NCBI RefSeq assembly: GCF_900156675.1 | Contig: NZ_FTOH01000001.1 | Coordinates: 62,001-126,000, forward strand | Length of the DNA: 64,000 nt | Source of the DNA: Thalassolituus maritimus | GTDB lineage: Bacteria; Pseudomonadota; Gammaproteobacteria; Pseudomonadales; Oceanobacteraceae | Direction of reading: 5' to 3' | In this document: positions 1 through 13,775 of the stretch, piece after piece | Position numbering within the stretch: position 1 is the stretch's first letter | Layout: every line of letters starts with the position of its first letter | Position numbers and translations under genes: made by a program | The notes under the pieces: generated by a model | Told to the model about the DNA's origin: nothing | Database searches by the model: none | What the model saw: only the letters and a program-made list of their open reading frames with translations

Positions 1-1443
1 TGCAACTGACTCTGTCTGGTAAAACGGGCTGACATGAACTTCTTCAGCGTGACCGAGTGGATTCAGAGGGTCTGAACGGCCGCTGACAGCACCTGCAAGC
101 GCGATGATTCCGTAGGCAAAAACACCTACTGCCACCGGTTTAATCAGGCGCTGAGGTCCTTCGCTGGCAGTATTCAGTGCACCTGCCGAAACGCCCGCGC
201 CGACGGCGAGTGCGCCCCACAAGCCCAATACGATATATCCGGGTAATAATCGGCTGACCAACCAGATCGCCACACCAATCAGCATGATGCCGAACAGATA
301 CTTAATACGCTCCATCCACATTCCGGCTTTCGGTAAAACGCTGGCTCCGGTAGTACCGAGGACAATTAATGGCGTTCCCATGCCGAAGCCGAGCGCGAGC
401 AGGGCAAGTGCTCCGCTTGTGGCATCACCTGTGGTGCTCAGATAGGCGAGCGCACCGGCTAACGGTGCAGACACGCATGGCGAGACGACGAGTGCCGATA
501 AGACGCCAATAATAAATACGCTGCCAGCCTGGCCACCGCTCTGTTTCTGGCTGGCTGCGTTCAGGCGATTACGTATGCCCGAGGGTAGTTGCAGCTCATA
601 CACACCAAACATGGACAGCGAGAGCACGATAAAAAAGATCGCAAAACCGATGAGTACAGGTGGACTCTGCATCATGGCCTGTACGTTGGCACCGGCGCCC
701 AGCAAGCCTACGGTCAGGCCCGCGGCGGCGTAGGTAATGGCCATGCCGGTTACATACAGAAAAGAGAGCCAGAAGCCCCGGCCGGCACTGGTTTTGCCAC
801 CACCCAGTACAACACTGGTAAGGATGGGAACCATAGGCAGTACGCAGGGGGTGAATGTCAGGCCCAGACCGAGCAGAAAGAAGATACCAATGACCGCGGG
901 TAGCGAGCGGCCAGAAAAGAAAGAGTCGTCGCTGCTGGCGGATGACTGGCTGCTGGAAATCGCACTATCGCCGGTGCTGGCTGCATCAGTGATGGGGTTG
1001 GCGATGGGGTTGGCGATGGGGTCAGTAATGACGACTTCACTGGTCTGCGGTGGGTAACACAAGCCCGCATCGGCGCAGCCCTGATAATGGAGAGTCGCGG
1101 TTCCGGGTGTCAGGCTGGCGGTGTCAAAAGAGACTTCCAGTTCACCGTAATAGGCGACGATGTCACCAAAGGCTTCATCGTATTTCTCTTTGCCGTCTTT
1201 AGACCAGGTGGCAGGGTCAAGTCGCACCGCCCCCTGAGTCAGATAAATACGGTGTTCATAAAGGTAGTAGCCGTCGGCACTGTTCCAGCGAGCGTTAACC
1301 TTGCTTTTATCTGAAGCTACGTCGAGAGGAAAGGCTCGTTCGACAGGCAGGAAATCATCCGAACCGCCGAGGCCATCCAGCAGACCGGAGTGCGCCGGGA
1401 TGCTGGTAATAAACAACAATAGCCAAAGTCCCGCGCGCATCAT
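1..1443 (-). CDS. dsbD: Thiol:disulfide interchange protein DsbD, 5' part (gene runs off the left edge)
   Basis: DsbD carries electrons from cytoplasmic thioredoxin across the inner membrane to periplasmic DsbC, DsbE-type and related thiol proteins. My translation of the minus strand gives a signal peptide, then the N-terminal periplasmic domain with its redox pair in GCADAGLCYPP, a Ser-rich linker, and the membrane domain. The two membrane cysteines lie in TFTPCVLPMVP and VVSPCVSAPLAG, as in the family. The C-terminal thioredoxin-like domain lies beyond position 1. Two consecutive ATG codons occur; I chose 1443 because GGAG sits 11 bases upstream. The start lies 16 bases after the ispB stop, so the two genes are probably cotranscribed. 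The linker holds a 12-base tandem repeat encoding ANPI units. Confidence 0.95.
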   Translation of the reverse strand, partial: MMRAGLWLLLFITSIPAHSGLLDGLGGSDDFLPVERAFPLDVASDKSKVNARWNSADGYYLYEHRIYLTQGAVRLDPATWSKDGKEKYDEAFGDIVAYYGELEVSFDTASLTPGTATLHYQGCADAGLCYPPQTSEVVITDPIANPIANPITDAASTGDSAISSSQSSASSDDSFFSGRSLPAVIGIFFLLGLGLTFTPCVLPMVPILTSVVLGGGKTSAGRGFWLSFLYVTGMAITYAAAGLTVGLLGAGANVQAMMQSPPVLIGFAIFFIVLSLSMFGVYELQLPSGIRNRLNAASQKQSGGQAGSVFIIGVLSALVVSPCVSAPLAGALAYLSTTGDATSGALALLALGFGMGTPLIVLGTTGASVLPKAGMWMERIKYLFGIMLIGVAIWLVSRLLPGYIVLGLWGALAVGAGVSAGALNTASEGPQRLIKPVAVGVFAYGIIALAGAVSGRSDPLNPLGHAEEVHVSPFYQTESVA

Positions 1444-1459
1444 GTGATCTGTTACTCCG

Positions 1460-2428
1460 TCAGGTGGTTCGTTCTACTGCAATGGCTGCCAGTGCGGCGA
1501 GAGCGTCGCGTGCGCCTGATGCTGGTAAGTTTTCCAGATGTTTCTGAGCGCGGTCGCGACACGCAATGGCCTGTTGGCGCGTATAGTCGAGAGATCCACA
1601 GCTTTTCACAACACGCAGGACTTCGTTCATGTCATCCAGTCCTCCTTTACGAATAGCATTGCGTATAAGCTGTCGGTCTTCTTCATTTGCATGTGCCATG
1701 GCGTGAATCAGGGGCAGAGTGGCTTTCCCCTCGGCGAGATCGTCACCAACGTTCTTACCCATCTCTTCAGCATCACCTTCGTAGTCGAGCACATCATCAA
1801 CCAGCTGAAAAGCCATGCCCAGTTCTTTACCGTACTCTTTAAGGGCAGTGCGATCCGCGTCACTTAATTCGAGCAGTGCCGCCGCTGAATGGGTAGAAGC
1901 TTCGAACAACATGGCGGTTTTGCCGTGGATGACTTCCATGTACTGAGTTTCAGTAGTGTCGGGGTTTTTGACGTTGGTGAGCTGCATGACTTCGCCTTCT
2001 GCAATGACGCAGGTGGCGTTAGAAAGTATCTCCATGACCGGCATAGAGCGTAGCTCGACCATCATTTCGAAAGCGCGGCTGTAAAGAAAGTCACCGACCA
2101 GAACGCTGGGAGCGTTGCCCCAGCGGGCATTGGCAGTTGGGTTTCCGCGGCGCATATCAGACGTGTCAACGACGTCATCATGAAGCAATGTCGCGGTATG
2201 CAGGAACTCAATCACAGTGGCGAGTTTCACTGCGTCAGCATCGGCACGATCGAATGCTTTCGCTGTCAGTAGGACAAGAAGGGGGCGGATACGTTTTCCG
2301 CCACTGCTGACGATGTATTCGGCGATTTTTTCAACCAGAGGAACTCGGCTCTCGAGCTGCTCGTGGATCAGCTTGTCGACGGCCTGAAACTCGTCGTTAA
2401 CCGTGGCAAGTACGTCTTTGATATGCAT
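1460..2428 (-). CDS. ispB: Octaprenyl/polyprenyl diphosphate synthase
   Basis: Trans-polyprenyl synthase that extends farnesyl diphosphate with isopentenyl diphosphate to make the ubiquinone side chain; cytoplasmic. Both Asp-rich motifs are visible: DDVVD after LHTATLLH (first) and QLVDDVLDYEGD (second), along with GGKRIRP near the N-terminus. The open frame extends upstream to 2518, but family members begin near MHIKDVLATVNDEF, and the longer start would run into the promoter at 2460-2488, so I place the start at 2428 (322 residues, normal length). It is divergent from rplU, the arrangement seen in E. coli and Pseudomonas. dsbD follows directly. Confidence 0.95.
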   Translation of the reverse strand: MHIKDVLATVNDEFQAVDKLIHEQLESRVPLVEKIAEYIVSSGGKRIRPLLVLLTAKAFDRADADAVKLATVIEFLHTATLLHDDVVDTSDMRRGNPTANARWGNAPSVLVGDFLYSRAFEMMVELRSMPVMEILSNATCVIAEGEVMQLTNVKNPDTTETQYMEVIHGKTAMLFEASTHSAAALLELSDADRTALKEYGKELGMAFQLVDDVLDYEGDAEEMGKNVGDDLAEGKATLPLIHAMAHANEEDRQLIRNAIRKGGLDDMNEVLRVVKSCGSLDYTRQQAIACRDRAQKHLENLPASGARDALAALAAIAVERTT

Positions 2429-2459
2429 GGATTCGGGTGCCTGCTTTATAATGCAACGA

Positions 2460-2488
2460 ATGCTAGGGAGGCCGACCCGCCCTGTCAA
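2460..2488 (-). promoter_or_regulatory. Predicted sigma-70 promoter of ispB
   Basis: Read on the minus strand, TTGACA (2483-2488) is separated by exactly 17 bases from TAGCAT (2460-2465). The -35 is a perfect consensus match and the -10 matches in four of six positions. It lies just upstream of the chosen ispB start at 2428. Confidence 0.7.
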
Positions 2489-2508
2489 GAAAAAGGCCTG
2501 TTCCATAC

Positions 2509-2537
2509 TTGCGGCCAAAACAGGAGTGCGGTATAGT
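2509..2537 (+). promoter_or_regulatory. Predicted sigma-70 promoter of the rplU-rpmA operon
   Basis: TTGCGG (2509-2514), 17-base spacer, TATAGT (2532-2537), followed by a GC-rich discriminator (ctcgcgcc). A GC-rich discriminator is typical of stringently controlled ribosomal-protein promoters. It is back to back with the ispB promoter and leaves a leader of about 170 bases before rplU. The rest of the gap from 2538 to 2716 shows no gene. Confidence 0.6.
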
Positions 2538-2716
2538 CTCGCGCCCCGAAATTACGCTCCCTGCCATATGGACGCCAGAGTGCTGCCAATAGAAGCAGGC
2601 TTAAGTAGCGAGAGGGAAAGGCAGTGCGAAAGACTGGCGCTATGGCGTCAGTAGCGGCGACAAAGGCCACGCACTGAAAAGTCATGCACACTAAGTGCTA
2701 GCGGAGAATTACAGTT

Positions 2717-3028
2717 ATGTACGCTGTAGTAGTCACTGGCGGTAAGCAATACCGTGTTGAAGAAGGTCAGACTCTGAAAGTTGAGAAACTGGAAGTAGCA
2801 ACTGGCGAAAACGTTGAACTGGAAAAAGTTCTGCTGATTGGTAACGGCGACGATGTTAAAATCGGCGCTCCAGTGGTTGAAGGCGCTAAAGTAACAGCTG
2901 AAGTTGTTAATCACGGTCGTCACAAGAAAGTGAAGATCATGAAGTTCAAGCGTCGTAAGCACCACATGAAGCAGATGGGCCACCGTCAGTGGTTCACTGA
3001 ACTGAAAATCACCAGCATCGCTGGCTAA
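2717..3028 (+). CDS. rplU: 50S ribosomal protein L21
   Basis: Structural protein of the large ribosomal subunit that contacts 23S rRNA. The 103-residue product has the family length and the L21 signature: [14 protein letters not shown] at the N-terminus, the basic [13 protein letters not shown] stretch and a C-terminal ITSI. The start is preceded by GGAG at 2702-2705. rpmA follows after 79 bases on the same strand, the standard L21-L27 operon. Confidence 0.98.
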   Translation: MYAVVVTGGKQYRVEEGQTLKVEKLEVATGENVELEKVLLIGNGDDVKIGAPVVEGAKVTAEVVNHGRHKKVKIMKFKRRKHHMKQMGHRQWFTELKITSIAG

Positions 3029-3107
3029 ACACTAATTTCAGAGGTCCGCGCGGTCAACACCGCCGCATCCGCAGTGTTGCAGTGACCTCGCAGCTAGGAG
3101 TAAAGCA

Positions 3108-3368
<261 letters not shown>

Positions 3369-3389
3369 TTGCACCGGAATATGCTGATG

Positions 3390-4653
<1,264 letters not shown>

Positions 4654-4689
4654 CTCGACAAAAGACTAATCCGTGCCGGACAGTAACGC

Positions 4690-6718
<2,029 letters not shown>

Positions 6719-6753
6719 TTCTGATCTCTGGCTCGCATTGAGCTTAAGGTAAA

Positions 6754-6795
6754 GGGGCTGTAGCTGTTGACAGCCCCTGCTTATATCCGGATAAT
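6754..6795 (+). promoter_or_regulatory. Predicted strong promoter of rpsT with an overlapping inverted repeat
   Basis: TTGACA (6767-6772), 17-base spacer, GATAAT (6790-6795): a near-consensus sigma-70 promoter. The -35 lies inside an inverted repeat, GGGGCTG (6754-6760) with CAGCCCC (6771-6777). That repeat could be a weak kdsA terminator (it lacks a T run) or a protein site. Confidence 0.65.
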
Positions 6796-6873
6796 TCCGG
6801 CCCTCTCTGGGTACCTACACACAAGCGCGTAGATTCCCGACTAAAGTTAATAACCGAATTTGAGGAGCCGACT

Positions 6874-7140
6874 GTGGCAAATTCCGCTGGTTCTCGTAAA
6901 CGCGCCCGTCAGGCTATCAAACGTCGTGCCCGTACTATGGCACTGCGTTCTATGGTGCGCACTTATGTTAAGAAAGTTAATGCCGCCATCGAAACTGCTG
7001 ACTACGAGCAGGCTCAGGCTGCGTTTACTCAAAGCAAACCTTACATCGACAAGTCTGTGACTAAAGGCATCATGCACAAGAATGCTGCTGCCCGCATCAA
7101 GAGCCGTCTGAACACTAAGGTTGTCGCTCTGAAAGGTTGA
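6874..7140 (+). CDS. rpsT: 30S ribosomal protein S20
   Basis: Binds 16S rRNA early in small-subunit assembly. The 88-residue product starts ANSAGSRKRARQA after the initiator and is rich in Arg, Lys and Ala, as usual. The start codon is GTG with gaggag seven bases upstream; a rare start codon also occurs in the E. coli gene, where S20 represses its own translation. It has its own promoter and terminator, so it is a single-gene unit pointing toward murJ. Confidence 0.97.
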   Translation: MANSAGSRKRARQAIKRRARTMALRSMVRTYVKKVNAAIETADYEQAQAAFTQSKPYIDKSVTKGIMHKNAAARIKSRLNTKVVALKG

Positions 7141-7158
7141 TACCTGCTTCAGATCGAA

Positions 7159-7187
7159 GAAAAAACCCGCCAACGGCGGGTTTTTTT
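7159..7187 (+). terminator. Rho-independent terminator after rpsT
   Basis: Stem cccgcc (7166-7171) with ggcggg (7175-7180), extended by an A run before and seven T after. It is a strong terminator lying between rpsT and murJ. Confidence 0.92.
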
Positions 7188-7222
7188 GTGTATAAATATC
7201 GCATATCCGCACGGAAACGCTT

Positions 7223-8791
7223 ATGTCCGCTACGCCTGAATCCGGCCCAGAGGCGAAAAGCAGCAGTCTGCTCCGCTCATCATCCATTGTCAGTGTTATG
7301 ACCCTGCTGAGTCGGGTTCTGGGGCTGGCGCGCGATGTTATTGTGGCTCAATACTTCGGTGCGCGTGCGGATGCATTTTTTGTCGCCTTCAAGATTCCGA
7401 ATTTCTTTCGCCGCCTGTTTGCCGAGGGGGCGTTCTCGGTAGCCTTTGTACCGGTCTTGAGTGAATATCGGACACAGCGAGCCTTCGATGAAGTGCGCTT
7501 ATTAGTCGCCCGGGTTTCGGGTGTTCTGGGTATGGCACTTTTAGGTGTCACCTGTCTGGCCGTGCTTGGCGCCGATTATCTGCCCTGGGTATTTTCTCCG
7601 GGTTTTCGCAGTGACCCCGAAAAGTTCGCCCTCACAGGCGATCTGCTGCGTATCACCTTTCCTTATCTGTTTTTTATATCGCTCACGGCCTTTGCGAGTA
7701 GTGTGCTTAATGCCTACGGGCGCTTTGCAGTGCCGGCCTTCACGCCGGTTATTCTGAATGTCACTTTGATCGCTGCTACGCTTGGCTTCACGGATTACTT
7801 CGAAGAGCCGCTATACGCTCTGGCATGGGGTGTTTTCTTTGCCGGACTGTTCCAGTTTATGTTCCAGCTGCCTTTTATTGCGCGCATGCGCCTGCTGGTT
7901 TTGCCTTCCGTAAAACCGAAAGATGAAGGTGTGCGGCGCATTGGTAAGCTAATGGTACCGGCGTTGTTTGGTGTGTCCGTCAGTCAGATCAATCTCTTGT
8001 TGGATACTCTGCTGGCGTCTTTTCTCGAGGACGGCAGTGTCAGTTGGCTTTATTACTCAGATCGCTTGAATAACCTGCCCTTGGGGGTGTTTGCGATTGC
8101 TATCGGCGTGGTCATTCTTCCGGCACTGTCGGGTAAGCACGCGGCTGCAGACAAAGAGGCGTTCTCCCGAACCATCGACTGGGCAGTTCGTATGGTGTTT
8201 ATGATAGCGACGCCTGCTGCTCTTGCTTTGGTGCTTCTCGCAACGCCTCTGATGGCGACGATCTTCTATTACGGTGAAGTCACGGCTTACGACGTCGGTA
8301 AGATGACTCTGAGTTTGCAGGCATACGCGGTTGGCTTGCTGGCCTTTATGATGATCAAAGTTCTGGCGCCGGGCTACTACGCCCGTCAAGATACGAAAAC
8401 ACCAGTGAAAATTGGTATTCAGGCTATGGTCGTGAATATGGTGTTGAATCTGGCACTGGTGTATCCACTGCAGCACGCTGGTCTTGCATTAGCGACCTCG
8501 TTGGCTGCTTATTACAACGTCTTCATGCTGTACCGCGGACTGCGTAAAAGTGGGGTGTATCAACCACAGTCGGGTTGGTTGAAGTTCATGCTGATTCTCT
8601 TGTTGGCTAACTCGGCTCTGGCCGCCGTATCTGTATGGTTGATGGGGGCTCCGGGAGACTGGTTAACCTGGAAGACGATGCAACGAATAGGTTGGCTGTC
8701 TGTGCTGGTTGGGGCTGGTGTGGTGGTGTATTTCGCCGTAATGACAGCGGCAGGGTTGCGTCTGCGTCATCTCCGCGGCGAGCTGTTCTGA
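7223..8791 (+). CDS. murJ: Lipid II flippase MurJ
   Basis: Inner-membrane transporter of the MOP superfamily that moves lipid II to the periplasmic side for peptidoglycan assembly. The 522-residue protein has the expected series of about 14 hydrophobic segments and the conserved N-terminal region: SRVLGLARDVIVAQ, then ADAFFVAFKIPNF and RRLFAEGAFSVAFVP. The order rpsT-murJ-ribF-ileS is the same as in Pseudomonas. It starts 35 bases after the rpsT terminator, so its promoter must be close to or inside that gap. Confidence 0.96.
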   Translation: MSATPESGPEAKSSSLLRSSSIVSVMTLLSRVLGLARDVIVAQYFGARADAFFVAFKIPNFFRRLFAEGAFSVAFVPVLSEYRTQRAFDEVRLLVARVSGVLGMALLGVTCLAVLGADYLPWVFSPGFRSDPEKFALTGDLLRITFPYLFFISLTAFASSVLNAYGRFAVPAFTPVILNVTLIAATLGFTDYFEEPLYALAWGVFFAGLFQFMFQLPFIARMRLLVLPSVKPKDEGVRRIGKLMVPALFGVSVSQINLLLDTLLASFLEDGSVSWLYYSDRLNNLPLGVFAIAIGVVILPALSGKHAAADKEAFSRTIDWAVRMVFMIATPAALALVLLATPLMATIFYYGEVTAYDVGKMTLSLQAYAVGLLAFMMIKVLAPGYYARQDTKTPVKIGIQAMVVNMVLNLALVYPLQHAGLALATSLAAYYNVFMLYRGLRKSGVYQPQSGWLKFMLILLLANSALAAVSVWLMGAPGDWLTWKTMQRIGWLSVLVGAGVVVYFAVMTAAGLRLRHLRGELF

Positions 8792-8843
8792 TCAGTGTTA
8801 AACCGCTATAATCCGTGCTTTTAATTTTGCAGCGGTATCTGTG

Positions 8844-9815
8844 ATGCGCCTGATTCGTGGCCTGCACAATCTGAACGCCAGTTTGCCCGTCGATTTCGAT
8901 GGTTGCGTCGCGACCATCGGGAATTTTGATGGTCTTCATCTTGGCCATCGCCGTATCCTGGAGTCACTGCAAAAGGTATCAGCAGAGGAAGGTAAGCCTA
9001 CTCTGGTGATGATGTTCGAACCTCAGCCTAAAGAGTTCTTTGCGCCTGATCTGGCGCCACCGCGTCTGGCAGGGTTTCGCGATAAGTTTCAGGATCTACG
9101 CGACGCTGGCATTGATTATCTTCTGTGCCTGCCATTCAACGAATCACTGCGAAGTATGTCTGCTGCTCAGTTTATCCAGAGTATTCTGATCGACGGCATT
9201 CAGGTGAAGCACCTGATTGTCGGGGATGATTTCCGTTTTGGTTGCGATCGCAGTGGTGATTATGCCGCACTGGAGACCGCTGGTAAGGTGTCAGGGTTCA
9301 GTGTTGACGATACCCCAACGCATGAAATCGCAGGTGATCGGGTAAGTAGTACCCGCGTTCGCAAAGAGTTGGCCCGTGACAATTTACCGATGGCTGCGGA
9401 GCTGTTGGGGCGTCCATATCAGATGTCAGGCCGTGTAGCCTATGGTCGCCAACTGGGGCGGACGCTGGATACACCGACAGCTAATGTGCTGATTAAACGT
9501 AGCCGACTGCCGATGACCGGTGTGTACGCAGTGCACCTGATTGAGCAGGAAGGCGGTGAGGAATACATCGGCGTAGCTAATCTGGGTGTAAAGCCGACGA
9601 TCAGTGGTGAACCTGAGCCATCATTGGAAGTCCACGTGTTTGGTTTCAGTGGAAACCTGTACGGTAAACACCTGACCGTCTCTTTTATGCAAAAGATTCG
9701 TGATGAAATGAAATTCGACGGACTTGATGCGCTCAAGTCTGCAATAGACTCTGATAAGAAAGCGGCGCGGGCATATTTTGCTTCGCGACCGGATTCTTTC
9801 CGATTTGACCGATAA
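8844..9815 (+). CDS. ribF: Bifunctional riboflavin kinase/FAD synthetase
   Basis: Converts riboflavin to FMN and then FAD. The N-terminal nucleotidyltransferase domain shows [15 protein letters not shown] and later VGDDFRFG and SSTRVR. The C-terminal flavokinase domain shows [14 protein letters not shown] and GVYAV. The length of 323 residues is normal. A GTG at 8841 precedes the ATG at 8844; the ATG matches the family start [10 protein letters not shown]. It precedes ileS by 47 bases and probably belongs to the ribF-ileS-lspA-fkpB-ispH operon. Confidence 0.97.
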   Translation: MRLIRGLHNLNASLPVDFDGCVATIGNFDGLHLGHRRILESLQKVSAEEGKPTLVMMFEPQPKEFFAPDLAPPRLAGFRDKFQDLRDAGIDYLLCLPFNESLRSMSAAQFIQSILIDGIQVKHLIVGDDFRFGCDRSGDYAALETAGKVSGFSVDDTPTHEIAGDRVSSTRVRKELARDNLPMAAELLGRPYQMSGRVAYGRQLGRTLDTPTANVLIKRSRLPMTGVYAVHLIEQEGGEEYIGVANLGVKPTISGEPEPSLEVHVFGFSGNLYGKHLTVSFMQKIRDEMKFDGLDALKSAIDSDKKAARAYFASRPDSFRFDR

Positions 9816-9862
9816 CAGGCCGCGCATTAACGCAGCAGGCCCCTGACGCAATCAGTGAATTT

Positions 9863-12760
9863 ATGAACGATAAAGTGGAAAGCCAATACAAACCGACATT
9901 GAACCTGCCGGATACAGAATTTCCAATGCGTGGAAATCTGGCAAAGCGTGAGCCTGAAATGCTGGCGCGCTGGGAAGAAATTGGTCTGTACCGCAAAATC
10001 CGTGAAGCACGCGCAGGACGGGATAAGTTTATTCTGCATGATGGCCCTCCGTACGCGAACGGCAATATTCACATCGGTCACGCAGTTAACAAGATTCTGA
10101 AAGACGTCATCATCAAGTCCCAGACGCTGAGCGGTAAAGATGCGCCGTATATTCCGGGTTGGGACTGCCATGGTCTGCCGATTGAACTGAAGGTTGAAGC
10201 TAAGGTCGGCAAAGTCGGTGAGAAGGTCAGCGCCAGCGAGTTCCGCCAGCATTGTCGTGAATACGCGGCTGAGCAGGTTGATGGTCAGCGCAACGATTTC
10301 AAACGCTTGATGGTTCTGGGTGACTGGGAAAACCCATACCTGACCATGGACTTCAAATTTGAAGCCGACATCATCCGCACCCTTGGCAAGATCATTGATG
10401 CCGGACACCTGCACAAAGGCTTCAAGCCGGTTAACTGGTGTTCTGACTGTGGCTCTGCGCTTGCTGAAGCCGAGGTTGAATATCACGACAAGAAATCCGT
10501 CGCGATTGACGTGAAGTTCACCTTCCCGGATACGCAGGCGATTGCTGGTGCATTCAACGTCGATGTCGACAAGCCAGTCAGCATTGTGATCTGGACCACA
10601 ACACCTTGGACCTTGCCTGCTAACGAAGCGGTATCTGTTCACCCTGAACTGGAATACTCACTGGTTCTGCTGAAAGAAGCGGACGAAGTTCTTCTGCTGG
10701 CTACGGACCTCGTAGATGATGCTGCTCAGCGTTATGGTCTGGATGCGGATGGTTATGAAGTCCTGGGCACTGCAAAAGGTAAAGCTTTTGGTCAGACGCC
10801 TGACCAGAGTGAAGCGCCATTTAAAGTGAAGCATCCGTTTATGCCGGGTAAAGAGGGCGGCGACAAGTTCGTGCCTGTGATCACCGGTGAACACGTGACG
10901 GCCGACTCTGGTACGGGTTCCGTTCATACTGCGCCTATGCACGGTGTGGATGACTACGTTGTCTCGAACGTTTACAGCGTTAAATCTGACGAAATGCTGG
11001 TTGATTCGCAGGGTAATTTTATCGCCAACCCAGCGCTCGAAGCGCTCGAACTGACCGGATTAAGTACGGCAGATAAAGGTAATTTCCGTGTACTGGGCAT
11101 TCTGAATGAGCGCGGTGCTCTGGTGAAAAAAGCCAACATCACGCACAGCTATCCGCATTGCTGGCGTCACAAAACGCCGATTATTTTCCGCGCGACGCCA
11201 CAGTGGTTTATCAGCATGAATCAGGCAGGCCTGTTGGATCAGGCGATGGACGAAGTGGAAAACACCGTCGAGTGGCGTCCGTCCTGGGGCAAGGCGCGCA
11301 TCGAGGGCATGATGAACGATCGCCCGGATTGGTGTATCTCGCGTCAGCGTACCTGGGGTGTGCCGATTGCGTTGTTCGTGCACAAAGAAACCGCCGAGCT
11401 GCATCCGCGTACGCCGGAGCTGATTGCTCAGGTAGCAGAGCGTGTTGAAGGCGCTGGCATTGATGCCTGGTTTGATCTTGATCCGGCGGAACTGCTGGGT
11501 GATGAAGCGGGTCAGTACGATAAGGTCGTGGATACGCTGGATGTCTGGTTTGACTCTGGTGTGACGCACACGGCGGTCTGTATGGCGCGCGATGAGCTGG
11601 AAATGCCTGCGGACTTGTATCTGGAAGGTTCTGACCAGCACCGTGGTTGGTTCCAGTCATCACTGCTGACCAGCGTCGCAGCCTATGGCAAAGCACCCTA
11701 CAAAACAGCACTGACTCACGGCTTCACCGTTGATGGTCAGGGCCGCAAGATGTCCAAGTCGATCGGTAATACGGTCGAACCTCAGAAGGTTATTAATCAA
11801 CTGGGCGGCGACATCCTTCGCTGGTGGGTAGCGGATACCGACTATTCAGGCGAGATGACGGTTTCTGATGAAATTCTGAAACGCAACGCCGACTCCTATC
11901 GCCGCGTACGTAATACCTGCCGCTTCCTGTTGGCGAACATTAACGGCTTTAATCCTGCGACGGATATGGTTTCTGCCGATGAGCTGTTGCCACTGGATGC
12001 CTGGATGGTCAGTTACACAGAGCGACTACAGGAAAAAGTCATCGCGCTTTACCACAACTACGATTTGAAAACGCTGACTAAGACGCTGATGAATTTCTGT
12101 GTGTCTGAGTTGGGTGCCTTCTACCTTGATGTAATTAAAGACCGTCAGTACACCTGTAAAGCTGATAGCCTGCCACGTCGCAGTGCGCAGACGGCGCTTT
12201 ATCATGTTGCTGAGGCGATGGCGCGCTGGATTGCGCCTGTACTGTCTTTCACCGCTGAAGAAATCTGGAGCGCATTACCTGCGCCAGTGAGCGGTGAGCG
12301 CGAAGAGTCAGCTCAGCTTTCCGAGTGGTACGCAGACTTTCCGCAGATTGCCGCATCCGAGTTTAATGATGCTTACTGGCGCTCCGTCATGGAAGCCAAA
12401 GAAGCGGTCAACGGCGCGTTGGAAAAAGCACGCAGTGAAAAACGCATTGGTGCATCTCTGAGTGCTGAAGTCGTATTGTTTGCTGCTGACGAGCTGAAAG
12501 CCAAACTGGATCGCTTAGGTGACGAATTACGCTTTGTACTGATTACCTCGGGTGCCGTTGTAAAACCTCTGAGCGAAGAGGGTGGCGAAGCGACCGACCT
12601 TGATGGTCTTCGCGTTGCTGTTATGGCATCCGACGCTGAGAAATGTGAACGTTGCTGGCATCACAGTGAGACGGTGGGTAGCGACGATCGTCATCCAACC
12701 TTGTGCGGCCGTTGCGTCGAAAACGTTGAGGGTGACGGTGAAGTCCGTCATTACGCCTGA
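9863..12760 (+). CDS. ileS: Isoleucyl-tRNA synthetase
   Basis: Charges tRNA-Ile; class Ia enzyme with a valine-editing domain. The HIGH motif is at residues 70-73 (NIHIGH) and KMSKS at 629-633. The editing region includes [13 protein letters not shown] and [12 protein letters not shown]-terminal zinc ribbon (CERCWH and later CGRCVENV) marks the bacterial type. The length of 965 residues is normal. Its stop overlaps the start of lspA by one base, so the two are translationally coupled. Confidence 0.98.
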   Translation: MNDKVESQYKPTLNLPDTEFPMRGNLAKREPEMLARWEEIGLYRKIREARAGRDKFILHDGPPYANGNIHIGHAVNKILKDVIIKSQTLSGKDAPYIPGWDCHGLPIELKVEAKVGKVGEKVSASEFRQHCREYAAEQVDGQRNDFKRLMVLGDWENPYLTMDFKFEADIIRTLGKIIDAGHLHKGFKPVNWCSDCGSALAEAEVEYHDKKSVAIDVKFTFPDTQAIAGAFNVDVDKPVSIVIWTTTPWTLPANEAVSVHPELEYSLVLLKEADEVLLLATDLVDDAAQRYGLDADGYEVLGTAKGKAFGQTPDQSEAPFKVKHPFMPGKEGGDKFVPVITGEHVTADSGTGSVHTAPMHGVDDYVVSNVYSVKSDEMLVDSQGNFIANPALEALELTGLSTADKGNFRVLGILNERGALVKKANITHSYPHCWRHKTPIIFRATPQWFISMNQAGLLDQAMDEVENTVEWRPSWGKARIEGMMNDRPDWCISRQRTWGVPIALFVHKETAELHPRTPELIAQVAERVEGAGIDAWFDLDPAELLGDEAGQYDKVVDTLDVWFDSGVTHTAVCMARDELEMPADLYLEGSDQHRGWFQSSLLTSVAAYGKAPYKTALTHGFTVDGQGRKMSKSIGNTVEPQKVINQLGGDILRWWVADTDYSGEMTVSDEILKRNADSYRRVRNTCRFLLANINGFNPATDMVSADELLPLDAWMVSYTERLQEKVIALYHNYDLKTLTKTLMNFCVSELGAFYLDVIKDRQYTCKADSLPRRSAQTALYHVAEAMARWIAPVLSFTAEEIWSALPAPVSGEREESAQLSEWYADFPQIAASEFNDAYWRSVMEAKEAVNGALEKARSEKRIGASLSAEVVLFAADELKAKLDRLGDELRFVLITSGAVVKPLSEEGGEATDLDGLRVAVMASDAEKCERCWHHSETVGSDDRHPTLCGRCVENVEGDGEVRHYA

Positions 12761-13275
12761 TGACTGATTCAAGTGCTGTAGCGGACAGCGGACGTTCGCC
12801 GCTGATCTGGTTATGGTTAGCCGTGCTGGCCGTGGTACTGGATCAGGTGACCAAAGTGACTGCGGAGAACATGCTGACCTACGCCCAGCCGGTATACATT
12901 CTGCCTGTTCTGGACTTTACCTTACTCTACAACCCTGGTGCGGCTTTCAGTTTCCTGGCGGATCAGGCGGGGTGGCAGCGCTGGTTCTTTACGATTATCT
13001 CGGCGGGCGTCTCAGTTATGTTGCTCGTGTGGCTGGCCAGACTTCCGCGAGGAAGTGTCTGGTTGCCTATTGCGCTGACGCTGATACTCGGTGGCGCCGT
13101 GGGCAACCTGATTGACCGGGTATTGTATGGGCATGTCGTCGATTTCATTTCGGTGCACTGGAACAACAGTTACTTCCCTGCATTTAATATCGCCGACTCC
13201 GCGATTACATTAGGCGCGATTATGATGGCGCTTGATGTGATTCGGGAAATTAAAGAAGAGCGGGCGAAAGCCTGA
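12760..13275 (+). CDS. lspA: Lipoprotein signal peptidase (signal peptidase II)
   Basis: Inner-membrane aspartyl protease that removes signal peptides from diacylglyceryl prolipoproteins. Four hydrophobic segments are visible. Conserved blocks are [27 protein letters not shown] and [11 protein letters not shown], which carry the two catalytic aspartates. The length of 171 residues is normal. It overlaps ileS by one base and is followed by fkpB after 56 bases, the classical ileS-lspA-fkpB-ispH order. Confidence 0.97.
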   Translation: MTDSSAVADSGRSPLIWLWLAVLAVVLDQVTKVTAENMLTYAQPVYILPVLDFTLLYNPGAAFSFLADQAGWQRWFFTIISAGVSVMLLVWLARLPRGSVWLPIALTLILGGAVGNLIDRVLYGHVVDFISVHWNNSYFPAFNIADSAITLGAIMMALDVIREIKEERAKA

Positions 13276-13331
13276 CATCTGCGTACTAACGCTGCACCTC
13301 CATAGTGTGTGGCCCATTAAAAGGTGTGAAT

Positions 13332-13775
13332 ATGTCTCTCGGAATTATTGCTGACGGAAGTCGGGTAAAACTGCATTTTGCCTTGCGTCTGGCAGATGGG
13401 CAGGAAGTGGACTCCACCTTCAAAAATGACGCGGCTGAACTCTCGGTAGGTGATGGAAACTTACCCGAAGGCTTTGAAGAATGTCTGATCGGTTTAACCA
13501 CGGGTGATCACAAGACTTTTACCGTGCCGCCCGAAAAAGCATTCGGGCAACCAAACCCGCAGAATCTTCAGGATATGAAACGCTCCGATTTTCCGGTGGA
13601 TATGCCGGTGGCGCCAGGTTTGATGGTGTCATTCGCAGATGCTCAGGGGGCTGAGCTTCCTGGCGTAATCAGCTCTATTGAAGGTGACTACGTTACCGTT
13701 GATTTCAATCATCCGCTGGCAGGAAAAGAGCTCCATTTTGAAGTTCAGATTCTCGAGGTGAAGGATGCAGATTAA
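13332..13775 (+). CDS. fkpB: FKBP-type peptidyl-prolyl isomerase, SlpA/FkpB type
   Basis: Cytoplasmic peptidyl-prolyl cis-trans isomerase and chaperone of the SlpA subfamily. The FKBP core is interrupted by an insert-in-flap domain. Visible segments are [30 protein letters not shown], the flap region around KAFGQPNP, and [15 protein letters not shown] at the C-terminus. The frame is open from 13305; aaggtg precedes the ATG at 13332, giving 147 residues. It overlaps ispH by 11 bases, which implies coupled translation. Confidence 0.94.
   Translation: MSLGIIADGSRVKLHFALRLADGQEVDSTFKNDAAELSVGDGNLPEGFEECLIGLTTGDHKTFTVPPEKAFGQPNPQNLQDMKRSDFPVDMPVAPGLMVSFADAQGAELPGVISSIEGDYVTVDFNHPLAGKELHFEVQILEVKDAD

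Noticed and set aside
991-1022. CRISPR-like short tandem repeat
   Set aside because: Only two and a half 12-base units without spacers, inside a coding region. No CRISPR array is visible anywhere in the window.
6754-6777. Terminator of kdsA
   Set aside because: The inverted repeat has no T run and overlaps the -35 of the rpsT promoter; I list it only as part of the promoter region.
11060-11641. A 193-residue minus-strand frame inside ileS
   Set aside because: It is fully antisense to the well-supported IleS reading frame, has no leader or domain that I recognise and has a Gln/Arg/His-rich composition typical of a shadow frame.
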